64,000 nucleotides of DNA from Luteibacter pinisoli (GTDB lineage: Bacteria; Pseudomonadota; Gammaproteobacteria; Xanthomonadales; Rhodanobacteraceae): positions 4,417,001 to 4,481,000 of the forward strand of contig NZ_CP041046.1 in assembly GCF_006385595.1 (NCBI RefSeq). The letters are read 5' to 3'. The position numbers and the translations under genes are program-made. Each line of letters begins with the position of its first letter. Within the stretch, counting starts at the first letter, position 1. This document shows positions 49,419 to 57,081 of this stretch, in pieces. The notes under the pieces are model-generated. The model saw only the letters and a program-made list of their open reading frames with translations. It ran no database searches and was not told the DNA's origin.

Positions 49419-52025
49419 GTGGAGCACGAATCAAGCACGGAGCTGTCGCCGAACCCGCCCCTGGTCAAGCGTGCCCTGTACGCCACCCTGTTGCGCAGGG
49501 TCGGCGGCCCGCTGCTGTCCGTCGTCCTGCTCTGCCTCGCCCTGTGGGCGTTGCACGCCATGGCCAGCGAGGTCACGTACCGGCAGATCGGCAGCTACGT
49601 GCACGGCCTGCCCAATGCGGATATCGGCCTGGCCGTGCTGCTGACCGGGGCCGGCTACGCGGTGATGACCCTGTACGACTGGTTCGGCCTGGCCAGCGTG
49701 GGCAAGCGCCTGCCCGCGAAGCGCGTCGGGCTGATCTCCTTCATCAGCTACGCGTTCTCCAATGCGCTGGGCATGTCGCTGCTCGTTTCCGGCTCGATCC
49801 GCTACCGCTTCTACGTGCAGGCCGGGCTGACCACGGGCGAAATCGCCCGCGTCGTGCTCTACACCACGCTGAGCTTCTGGCTGGGCCTCGCCGCGCTCAC
49901 CGGCGTCACCTTGCTGGTGGTGCCGATCCCGCCGGAGGTGCCGCTCTCCAACCTGCGCATCCCGCTGGCGATCCTGCTGACGGCCGTGCCGCTGGCCTGG
50001 TTTGCCGTGGCGGTGTTCGTGCGCCGGCCGATCCAGGTCTGGCGCTGGGCGATCAGCTCGCCTACGCCCACCGTGGCCGCGCGGCAGATCCTGATCGGCG
50101 CGCTGGACTGGGGCCTCGCCGCCGGCGTGCTCTACGTGCTGATGCCGGAAGCCATCGTCGGTGGCTTTGGGCATTTCCTCGCCATCTTCGTCATCGCGCA
50201 GATGGCCGGCCTGATCAGCCACGTGCCCGGTGGCCTGGGCGTGTTCGAGGCGGTGATGCTGGCCGGCTTCGGCGCCACGGGCAACCACGGCCTCGAGGCA
50301 CCGATCCTCGGTTCGCTGGCGGTCTACCGCGCGGTGTACTACCTGCTGCCGCTGTGCGCCGCCACGCTGATGATCATCGTCCGCGAGGTACGTGCGCTGC
50401 GCCATGCCGCGCTGATCACCCCGTGGTTCGCGAGCCTGCTGCCGCCGTTCTTCGCCGGCCTCACCCTGGTCTGCGGTGCCGTGCTGCTGTTCTCCGGCGC
50501 CACCCTGGCGATTCCGGGCCGCATGGAGATCCTGCGCGGCTTCGTCCCGCTGCCGCTGGTCGAGGTCTCGCATTTCCTGAGCAGCGTGGTCGGCATGCTG
50601 CTGCTCATCCTGGCCCGTGGCCTGCAGCGCCGCCTGGATGCCGCGTACTGGCTGTCGCTGGTGCTGCTGGTGCTCGGTGCCGTGCTGTCGCTGCTCAAGG
50701 GCATCGACTACGAAGAAGCCACCCTGTTGACCCTGCTGGCACTGGCCCTTGCGCCGGCGCACCGGCACTTCCACCGCCGGGCCTCGCTGTTCCGCGCGAC
50801 GTTCTCGCCGGGCTGGGTGCTGGCGATCGCCGCCGTGTTCGCCTGCGCGACGTGGCTGGTGTTCTTCAGCTTCAAGCACGTCGAATACAGCAACAACCTG
50901 TGGTGGGAATTCAGCTTCCACCACGGCGGCGCGCCCCGTGCCTTGCGCGCGCTGGTGGGTGCCGCGGCCGTGGTGATGCTGTTCGCGCTGGCCAACCTCA
51001 TCCGTCCTGCCCGGCCACGCCGTGCGCGTCCGGATGATGTCGAGCTGGCCCGCGCCATGCCGCTGCTGAAGCAGTTCAGTTCGGCCCAGGCCCACCTGGC
51101 CCTCGTTGCCGACAAGACGCTGATGTTCGCGCCGGACGACCGCGCCTTCATCATGTACGACATCGAGGGCCGCAGCTGGGTGGCCATGGGCGACCCCGTC
51201 GGCGAGGACGAAGACGCCCGCCGCGAGCTGGTCTGGAGCTTCCGCGAGGAATGCGAGCGCGCCGGCGGCTGGCCGCTGTTCTACCAGGTGCGCCCGGAAG
51301 ACCTCGACCTGTACCTGGAAGTGGGCATGAACCTGCTGAAGATCGGCGAGGAAGCCCGGGTGCGGCTGGAGACGTTCAACCTGGACGGCAAGTCGAAGAA
51401 GACCCTGCGTGGCACGGTGAACAAGCTCGCCCGCGACGGCCTGCGCCTGGAGATCATCCCGATCGAAAACGTGCCGGCCATCCTGCCAAGGCTTAAACTG
51501 ATCTCCGATGCATGGATGCGCGACAAGAAGGTTCGCGAGAAGCGTTTCTCGCTGGGCCTGTGGGATGAGCGCTACCTCTCACGCACACCCATGGCGGTGA
51601 TCTGGCAGGGCGAAGAGCCCGTCGCCTTCGCCAACATGTTCCTCACCGAGTCGAAGGAGGAGGCCTCCGTCGACCTGATGCGCCACCTGCCTGAAGGTCC
51701 CGCTGGCATCATGGATTTCCTGTTCATCGAGCTGATGACGTGGGCGAAAGCCAACGGCTATCGCTGGTTCAACCTTGGCATGGCGCCGCTGTCGGGCCTG
51801 CAGAACCGCCGTACCGCGCCCCTGTGGAGCCGCTTCGGCGCCATGGTCTTCGGCCGCGGCGAGCGCTTCTACAACTTCCGTGGCCTGCACCGTTACAAGG
51901 ACAAGTTCGACCCCGAGTGGGAGCCGCGCTACATCGCCGTGCCCGGCGGCATCGCCCTGCCGCTGGCGCTGGCCAATGTCGCGACGCTGATTTCCGGCGG
52001 CCTGGGCGGGGTAGTGCGCCGGTGA
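49419..52025 (+). CDS. mprF: MprF, lysyl-phosphatidylglycerol synthetase/flippase
   Basis: The 868-residue protein has an N-terminal multi-helix flippase domain (residues about 25-510) and a C-terminal GNAT-like synthase domain (LALVADKTLMFAPDDRAFIM, VAMGDPVGEDED, KSKKTLRGTVNKLARDG, FNLGMAPLSGLQNRRTAPLW). It transfers lysine from Lys-tRNA to phosphatidylglycerol and flips the product, reducing membrane charge and resisting cationic peptides. The start is a GTG at 49419 with GTGGAG upstream. Its stop overlaps the acvB-like start (GTGA), defining an operon. Confidence 0.93.
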   Translation: MEHESSTELSPNPPLVKRALYATLLRRVGGPLLSVVLLCLALWALHAMASEVTYRQIGSYVHGLPNADIGLAVLLTGAGYAVMTLYDWFGLASVGKRLPAKRVGLISFISYAFSNALGMSLLVSGSIRYRFYVQAGLTTGEIARVVLYTTLSFWLGLAALTGVTLLVVPIPPEVPLSNLRIPLAILLTAVPLAWFAVAVFVRRPIQVWRWAISSPTPTVAARQILIGALDWGLAAGVLYVLMPEAIVGGFGHFLAIFVIAQMAGLISHVPGGLGVFEAVMLAGFGATGNHGLEAPILGSLAVYRAVYYLLPLCAATLMIIVREVRALRHAALITPWFASLLPPFFAGLTLVCGAVLLFSGATLAIPGRMEILRGFVPLPLVEVSHFLSSVVGMLLLILARGLQRRLDAAYWLSLVLLVLGAVLSLLKGIDYEEATLLTLLALALAPAHRHFHRRASLFRATFSPGWVLAIAAVFACATWLVFFSFKHVEYSNNLWWEFSFHHGGAPRALRALVGAAAVVMLFALANLIRPARPRRARPDDVELARAMPLLKQFSSAQAHLALVADKTLMFAPDDRAFIMYDIEGRSWVAMGDPVGEDEDARRELVWSFREECERAGGWPLFYQVRPEDLDLYLEVGMNLLKIGEEARVRLETFNLDGKSKKTLRGTVNKLARDGLRLEIIPIENVPAILPRLKLISDAWMRDKKVREKRFSLGLWDERYLSRTPMAVIWQGEEPVAFANMFLTESKEEASVDLMRHLPEGPAGIMDFLFIELMTWAKANGYRWFNLGMAPLSGLQNRRTAPLWSRFGAMVFGRGERFYNFRGLHRYKDKFDPEWEPRYIAVPGGIALPLALANVATLISGGLGGVVRR

Positions 52026-52822
52026 GGAAGATCGTCCGCAACACCCTCCTTGCCATCGTCGTGCTGCTTGCCGGCTTCTTCCTCGCCTGGCATCCGTGGA
52101 CCCGGGCCTCGCTGGAAAGCGCCACCGTGGAGCTGCCCGCCCTGAAGGCACCGCCCACCGGTGAGGAAGACCTCATGGTGGTGATCTACTCCGGCGACGG
52201 CGGCTGGTGGGATCTCGACCAGCGCCTGGGTGCCGTCTTCACCCAGCGCGGGATTCCCGTGGCCGGGCTGAGCACGTTCAAGTACTTCTGGCGCTACCGC
52301 GCGCCGGAGGAATCCGCCCGCGATCTCGACCGCCTGCTGGACAAGTACACCCGCCAGTGGGGCAAGACCCGGATCCTGCTGGTCGGTTACTCGTTCGGCG
52401 CCGACGTGCTGCCTACCCTGGTGGGCAAGCTGAGGCCGGATAACCGCAACCGGCTCGCCCAGCTGGTGCTGCTGTCGGCCAGCCGCGACGTGAACTTCGA
52501 GATCGAACTGGAGGGCTACATGCACCAGGGCTGGTGGACGACTCACACCCACGACCTGCTGCAGTGGCTGAATCCGGTGGTCCACTCCGACGCGATGCCG
52601 CCGATCGCCGCCTTGGGCGGCAAGCCGCCGATGGCCTGCTACTACGGGGCCGAGGATGCCGACGACAGCGGCTGCACGGATCCCCACCTGCCGGCCTTCG
52701 TCACGGTGTTCAAAAAGCCGGGCTCCCATCACTTTGATGAAGACTACGAAAAGCTCGCCACCGAGCTGATTTCGCGCATGCCGCCGCGGCCCTTGGCGCC
52801 CAAGGTCTCCACGCCGCCTTAA
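52022..52822 (+). CDS. AcvB/VirJ-type serine hydrolase, partner of MprF
   Basis: The 266-residue protein has an N-terminal membrane anchor (NTLLAIVVLLAGFFLAWHPW) and an alpha/beta-hydrolase domain with VVIYSGDGGWWDLD and the nucleophile elbow GYSFGADV; an acidic residue and a late histidine (GSHHF) complete the triad. In Agrobacterium, AcvB is encoded with the lysyl-PG synthase LpiA and hydrolyses lysyl-phosphatidylglycerol in the periplasm. The same arrangement is seen here, with a GTGA overlap. The present enzyme would return lysyl-PG levels to balance. Confidence 0.88.
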   Translation: MRKIVRNTLLAIVVLLAGFFLAWHPWTRASLESATVELPALKAPPTGEEDLMVVIYSGDGGWWDLDQRLGAVFTQRGIPVAGLSTFKYFWRYRAPEESARDLDRLLDKYTRQWGKTRILLVGYSFGADVLPTLVGKLRPDNRNRLAQLVLLSASRDVNFEIELEGYMHQGWWTTHTHDLLQWLNPVVHSDAMPPIAALGGKPPMACYYGAEDADDSGCTDPHLPAFVTVFKKPGSHHFDEDYEKLATELISRMPPRPLAPKVSTPP

Positions 52823-52941
52823 CGCGGCGACAGCGGTTCCACGCCGCGATTCCTGTCACTGAAGCTTCACGGGCGTGACACCCAAATTTACGTCTTCTGC
52901 GACCAGTCTGGCCCTCCGGGCGGGATACGCAGGAGACGTTT

Positions 52942-53121
52942 ATGCAAAGAGAACCGGGAAAACGCGATTACGGCACGTCCGACAGCGCCGCACTCCGCTC
53001 GCTCGCGAGCCGCGGTGTCCCCGTGCCTCCCCAGGTCAACCCGGCACCGCGCCAGACGACACGGCCGACCACGCGCCAGCAACCTGAGCGTCCGCGCCGC
53101 CCGTCGAACACGCCAGCCTGA
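52942..53121 (+). CDS. Small Arg/Pro-rich hypothetical protein, 59 residues
   Basis: The frame starts at ATG 52942 with AGGAGA six bases upstream and encodes MQREPGKRDYGTSDSAALRS followed by a Pro/Arg/Thr-rich tail ending RRPSNTPA. The peptide is strongly basic, probably disordered and without signal or membrane segments. I recognise no family. It stands 119 bp after the acvB-like gene and ends where the inverted-repeat region begins. Confidence 0.55.
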   Translation: MQREPGKRDYGTSDSAALRSLASRGVPVPPQVNPAPRQTTRPTTRQQPERPRRPSNTPA

Positions 53122-53747
53122 ACGGCAGGCCAGTGACAACACGGCCGATGGTCGTTCGAGCCTAATTTTAAGAATCCTCCTATATCCCCGGCGGAGCGCC
53201 GTAAGTAAGACTTACGGCACCGTCGATGACCGATCCGACGGCAGGATGCCGTCCGTCCCTAGCGCCAGGATCGATCCCCCCTTCATCGACGATAACGCCG
53301 CGCCGGTCATACCGGGCCGTGTTTCCGGTGGCATGCCACCAGACCCAGGGACGGTCACCATGGCCCTCCGCGTGAGCGCGAGGGCCATGTCTTACACGTG
53401 ATGAGGCTCCCTAGCCGATGGGAGGAGCCGCACACCTTTCGCGCCGAGCGGGGCATCGGAGTCGGGAGCGGGAAGGCCCTTGGGGCCGACATAAGCGGAG
53501 GGCCGCCGAACGCAACGATGTTCGCGGTGAGGGTCCTACGGCCCGGTCCGCAGGTCCGCGTCTGGCGGCCCCAAGGGCCTGACCACCCGCAGCTTCCTCA
53601 ACCTATCGAGAGTGAGGCGGCGAAGCCGCGTGAGACACGCATTCGCCCTGCGAATGAACATGTTCTATTGCCTGGTCCCCGATATTCCGCGATAAATCTT
53701 TTTCTTGTTGTTGTCTGCAAGGCAATGCCGTCAAACAGGATCAGATC
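53122..53747. other. 626-bp gene-free interval dense in inverted repeats, candidate structured RNA
   Basis: No credible reading frame exists here. Strong stems are visible in order: GCCGTAAGT-AAG-ACTTACGGC (53198-53218), GACGGC-N5-GCCGTC (53237-53253), CATGGCCCT...AGGGCCATG with inner CGCG pairs (53359-53389), a nested set inside AGGCCCTTGGGGCC/GGCCCCAAGGGCCT (53474-53580), and CATTCGC-CCT-GCGAATG (53640-53656). The left flank holds an AT-rich TATATCC near 53181 that could be a promoter, and a T-rich run lies at 53697-53714. It does not resemble tmRNA, RNase P, 6S or SRP RNA by their hallmark sequences. Confidence 0.55.
53474..53580. ncRNA. Nested long stem-loop within the gene-free interval
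   Basis: A perfect 14-bp stem (53474-53487 with 53567-53580) encloses a second stem, GCGGA+GGGCC (53495-53504) with GGCCC+TCCGC (53540-53551), which encloses a third, CGAAC/GTTCG around GCAACGAT (53507-53524). Outside, GCGGG (53467-53471) can pair with CCCGC (53586-53590). The strand that is transcribed cannot be told. Confidence 0.45.
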
Positions 53748-53909
53748 ATGGGCTGTCTTCCACTTCCGATTTTCCTGCTGCTCGGCTGTGGCATCGGCTG
53801 GCTGGCCGGCGAGAAGTCGGGCGCGGTGTATGGGGCCGTGATCGGCCTGGTCGTGGGGCTGGTGCTTACCGGGCTGCTGTTTCGCGCGATGCGGCGCGGG
53901 AATCGCTGA
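53748..53909 (+). CDS. Small glycine-rich membrane protein, 53 residues
   Basis: The frame starts at ATG 53748 with CAGGA about eight bases upstream. It encodes a hydrophobic protein with a first helix containing LPIFLLLGCGIGWLAG and a second, AVYGAVIGLVVGLVLTGLLF, ending in a basic tail RAMRRGNR. Glycine spacing is helix-packing-like. No family recognised. It is convergent with the outer-membrane protein gene, four bases away. Confidence 0.65.
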   Translation: MGCLPLPIFLLLGCGIGWLAGEKSGAVYGAVIGLVVGLVLTGLLFRAMRRGNR

Positions 53910-53913
53910 GCGA

Positions 53914-54693
53914 CTACTTCGCGTGGCCGAGGAACACCGAGACGCCGAGGCCGGCGATGACGGACGGGCCGTGGCTGCCGATGCGATGGAGCGCGTATGC
54001 GTCGAGCTGCATATGGTCGCCGATGCTGTAGGCCACGCCGCCACCGGCCTGTAGTTCGTTGCCGTCGTCGGCATCGTGGATCGCGTCGGCTTCGAGGTAA
54101 GCCATCCAGTTCTCGCCGAGCTTGCGGCCGAACGTCGGCGCCAGCGTCCAGGTGTTCTTGCCCTTGATTCGGTCGACGTTGGCGAACAACGTGTTCTGCT
54201 GCTGGTCGCTGGGTTTCCACTGCATCGTGGTGCCGAGGGTGTACTGCTTCGCGCCGTTACCGAAGTCCTCGTCGCCGTTGGCGAAGGTGACCTGGCCCAG
54301 CGCTGCCCAGCTGAAGGCACCGTCGGCGTTGTTTCCGGCGGGCGCGTATTTCATCGCGAGGCTGGTATCGCCGTGGCCCACGGCGTGGCGGCGTGATCCG
54401 TCGCCGCGTTCTTCCAGGCGGTTCCACGCGGAGCCGCCCACCTGCAACTCCACCGGGCCGCCGGTGCCGATGCGAATCAGGCTGTCGGCGGTATAGGTGC
54501 GGTCGAGGAAGCCGTCGGCGCGCTGGCGCTCATAGCTCGGCAGGCCCTGTTCCAGCGCGACCGTGCCCACCGGCAGCACGCTGGTGGCAAAGCCGGCGCC
54601 GGGACGGTCGAAGTCCGGCGGATCGGCAAGGGCGACGGCGGGCGCAAGGAAAGCAGCGAGGGCGAGGGCAGGGCGCAGGTTCATGCGCCGCAT
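53914..54693 (-). CDS. Exported outer-membrane beta-barrel-like protein
   Basis: The 259-residue protein has a signal peptide (MNLRPALALAAFLAPAVALA) and a mature part of alternating strands (TADSLIRIGTGGPVELQVGG, TSLAMKYAP, TLAPTFGRKLGENWMAYLEA, GGGVAYSIGDHMQLDAYALH) ending in a hydrophobic strand, VSVFLGHAK. This is the pattern of the transporter/porin-like (MetA-pathway-type phenol degradation) barrels. The start may be 54693 or 54684; neither has a strong ribosome site. Confidence 0.75.
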   Translation of the reverse strand: MRRMNLRPALALAAFLAPAVALADPPDFDRPGAGFATSVLPVGTVALEQGLPSYERQRADGFLDRTYTADSLIRIGTGGPVELQVGGSAWNRLEERGDGSRRHAVGHGDTSLAMKYAPAGNNADGAFSWAALGQVTFANGDEDFGNGAKQYTLGTTMQWKPSDQQQNTLFANVDRIKGKNTWTLAPTFGRKLGENWMAYLEADAIHDADDGNELQAGGGVAYSIGDHMQLDAYALHRIGSHGPSVIAGLGVSVFLGHAK

Positions 54694-54702
54694 TCTGAAG
54701 GA

Positions 54703-54732
54703 TGCCCCCGTCGCGATCACGCGAAGGGGGCA
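54703..54732 (-). terminator. Strong hairpin between beta-glucosidase and outer-membrane protein genes
   Basis: TGCCCCC-x-TCGCG pairs with CGCGA-x-GGGGGCA around ATCA, twelve pairs in all. It lies after the beta-glucosidase stop and 10 bases before the next start on the same strand. There is no T-run, so it may be a terminator helped by Rho, or a leader structure. Confidence 0.45.
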
Positions 54733-54740
54733 CCGCCCTG

Positions 54741-56951
54741 TTACGGGGCTTTGACCACCGGGAAGCTTTCCGGGAGCTGCAGCGTGGCGTCGGCGGCAAA
54801 GTCGTCCGCCGAGCGGCCCAGCTTTACCTGGTAGGTGCCCGCGGCGACGCGCCAGCGCTTGCCGGCGTCATCCCAGCGCGCCAGCGCCAGCAGCTCCAGC
54901 GCGATGTCGACGCGACGGCTGTCGCCCGGCTTCAGCGCGACCTTCGTCCAGCCGGCCAGGCGACGCGTGCCGCCATCGGGGCCCGTGACATACACCTGCG
55001 GCACGTCCGCACCGGCTACCTTGCCGGTGTTCTTCACCGTCACGTGCGCGACGGCGCGGCCGTCCTTGTCCTTGTCGACCGCGAAGCCGCTGTAGTCGAA
55101 CGAGGTGTAGGTGAGGCCATAGCCGAACGCGAAAAGCGGCTGGCGTTTGGTCTTTTCGTACCAGCGGTAGCCGACGTCGGCGCCTTCGATGTTGTAGTCG
55201 ATGGTGTCGGCCGGCTTTTCCTTGCTGTTGAGGCCGGCGCCCTGGATCGTCGCGCGCGGCAGCTGCGATTCGTCCTTCGGCCACGACAGCGGCAGGCGTC
55301 CGCTCGGGGCCACCTCGCCGTAAAGCAGGCGGGCGATCGCTTCGCCACCGCCCGAGCCCGGGTACCAGGCCTGCAGCACGGCGCCGGCCTGGTCGAGCCA
55401 CGGCATCTTCACGGGGCCGTTGGTTTCCAGCACCACGATGGTTTTCGGATTGGCCTTGAGCACCGCCGCCACCAGCGCATCCTGGTTATCCGGCAGGCCC
55501 AGGTCCGGCGTGTCGAACGATTCGGCCGCCCACTTGGTGACGAAGACCACGGCGACGTCCGCACCTGATGCGGCCTTCGCCGCCGCCACCGGATCCGTGC
55601 CCGGGTTGAAGCTGACCTTGCTGGCGCGCTTGCCGATGAAGGTGAGCGGCGCGGAGGCGTGGTACTTCACTGGACCCGGCCAGCCGGTGGGCTCGAGGCC
55701 GGGCACCGGATCGCCGTCGACATCGCTGACCGCCGACGAGCCGCCGCCGGCGAGCACGCCCTTGTCGGCATGGCCACCGATCACGACCACCGAGGTGCCC
55801 TTCGCCAGCGGCAGCAGCGCGCCCTGGTTACGAAGCAGGACGGCACCGGCCTCCAGGGCGTCGCGCGCCACGACGCGGTCCGCGGCGTAGGGCACCTTGC
55901 CGGCCTTCACCGGCACCGGGTTGTCGAGCACGCCGTGCACGAAGAAGCTGCGCAGGATGCGCTTGACCATGTCGTCCAGGCGCGCCTTGCTCACCTCGCC
56001 CCTGGCCACCGCCTCGCGCAGCGGCTTGTCGAAGAACACCTCGGCGTCGAACACTTCGCCGGCGGACTGCTGGTCGAGGCCGGCGTTGGCCGCCTTCGCC
56101 GCGCTGTGCGCGCCGCCCCAGTCGGACATCACCCAGCCCTTGAAGCCCCATTCCTTCTTCAGCACCTCGTTGAGCAGCCAGTCGTCCTCGCCCGAATAGG
56201 TGCCATTGACGCGGTTATAGGCGGACATCACCGAGCCCGGGTCGCCATGGGCGATGGCCAGCTGGAAGGCCAGCAGGTCCGACTCGCGCAGCGCCACGGG
56301 GTTGATCTCGGAGCTGATGGTGTTGCGGCCGGATTCGATGTCGTTGGCGGCGAAGTGCTTCACTGTGGCGACCACCTGGCGCTCCTGCACGCCCTTCACC
56401 GTGGCACCGACCATCAGGCCGGCGAGCAGCGGGTCTTCACCGGCGTATTCGAAGTTGCGGCCATTGCGCGGATCGCGCACGAGGTTGACGCCGCCGGAGA
56501 GCAGCACGTTGTAGCCCTTGCCGCGCGCTTCGCCACCGATCATGCGGCCACCGGCATGGGCCACGGCGGGATCGAAGCTGGCGGCGGTGGCGAGGCCGGC
56601 GGGCAGCGACACCGCGCCCGCGTTATCCACGCCCGGACGGGTGACGCCGAGGCCGGCATCGGTTTCCTGCACGGCCGGCAGGCCCAGGCGCGGCATGGCC
56701 GGGATGAAGCCGGCGTTGCCCAGCGCGCCCTCGGGCTGGCCGTGCTTGTCGCTCTTCATGCCGAAGTCGGTACGGATCAGGCGGTACTTCTCGTCATCCG
56801 TCATCGCCGCGACGAGCAGTTCCGCGCGCTTGTCGGGCGACAGGCCGCGGTCCATCCACGGCTGGGCCGGCGGCGTGGCCGCGGAAGCCATGCCGGTGAT
56901 ACCGGCAGTAATGGCGAAAGCGAGGGCGGTGCGGCGAGCGGTATCAGCCAT
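54741..56951 (-). CDS. bglX: Exported beta-glucosidase, glycoside hydrolase family 3
   Basis: The 736-residue protein has a signal peptide (ALAFAITAGITGMASA), the GH3 N-terminal TIM barrel with VKHFAANDIESGRN and the catalytic nucleophile D277 in GWVMSDWGG, the second alpha/beta domain (GAVLLRNQGALLPLAKG) and a C-terminal fibronectin-III-like domain (VTVKNTGKVAGADVPQVYV). It would hydrolyse beta-glucosides or xylosides in the periplasm. The ATG at 56951 gives a normal signal peptide; a GTG at 56981 is in frame. The gene symbol is by similarity of architecture. Confidence 0.88.
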   Translation of the reverse strand: MADTARRTALAFAITAGITGMASAATPPAQPWMDRGLSPDKRAELLVAAMTDDEKYRLIRTDFGMKSDKHGQPEGALGNAGFIPAMPRLGLPAVQETDAGLGVTRPGVDNAGAVSLPAGLATAASFDPAVAHAGGRMIGGEARGKGYNVLLSGGVNLVRDPRNGRNFEYAGEDPLLAGLMVGATVKGVQERQVVATVKHFAANDIESGRNTISSEINPVALRESDLLAFQLAIAHGDPGSVMSAYNRVNGTYSGEDDWLLNEVLKKEWGFKGWVMSDWGGAHSAAKAANAGLDQQSAGEVFDAEVFFDKPLREAVARGEVSKARLDDMVKRILRSFFVHGVLDNPVPVKAGKVPYAADRVVARDALEAGAVLLRNQGALLPLAKGTSVVVIGGHADKGVLAGGGSSAVSDVDGDPVPGLEPTGWPGPVKYHASAPLTFIGKRASKVSFNPGTDPVAAAKAASGADVAVVFVTKWAAESFDTPDLGLPDNQDALVAAVLKANPKTIVVLETNGPVKMPWLDQAGAVLQAWYPGSGGGEAIARLLYGEVAPSGRLPLSWPKDESQLPRATIQGAGLNSKEKPADTIDYNIEGADVGYRWYEKTKRQPLFAFGYGLTYTSFDYSGFAVDKDKDGRAVAHVTVKNTGKVAGADVPQVYVTGPDGGTRRLAGWTKVALKPGDSRRVDIALELLALARWDDAGKRWRVAAGTYQVKLGRSADDFAADATLQLPESFPVVKAP

Positions 56952-57081
56952 GATCACGGGGTCCGGGGAAATGATGCGCACAACCTTGGTGTAGTAACGC
57001 GGTTATCGCAAGCCGCGAGACGCGCCAGGTGTACTGTCGGCGCTTGTCCGGGGGCACTTTCGGCCCCATCTATGTCATTGA

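Noticed and set aside
52868..52885. A TTCAC-N4-GTGA inverted repeat before the small 59-residue gene, as a possible CRP site.
   Set aside because: The orientation and spacing do not match the CRP/Clp consensus TGTGA-N6-TCACA, so I did not call it.
53210..53401. A short plus-strand frame through the inverted-repeat region (about 50 codons from ATG 53247).
   Set aside because: Third-codon-position bias is weaker than in neighbouring genes, there is no spaced ribosome site, and hairpins dominate the interval.
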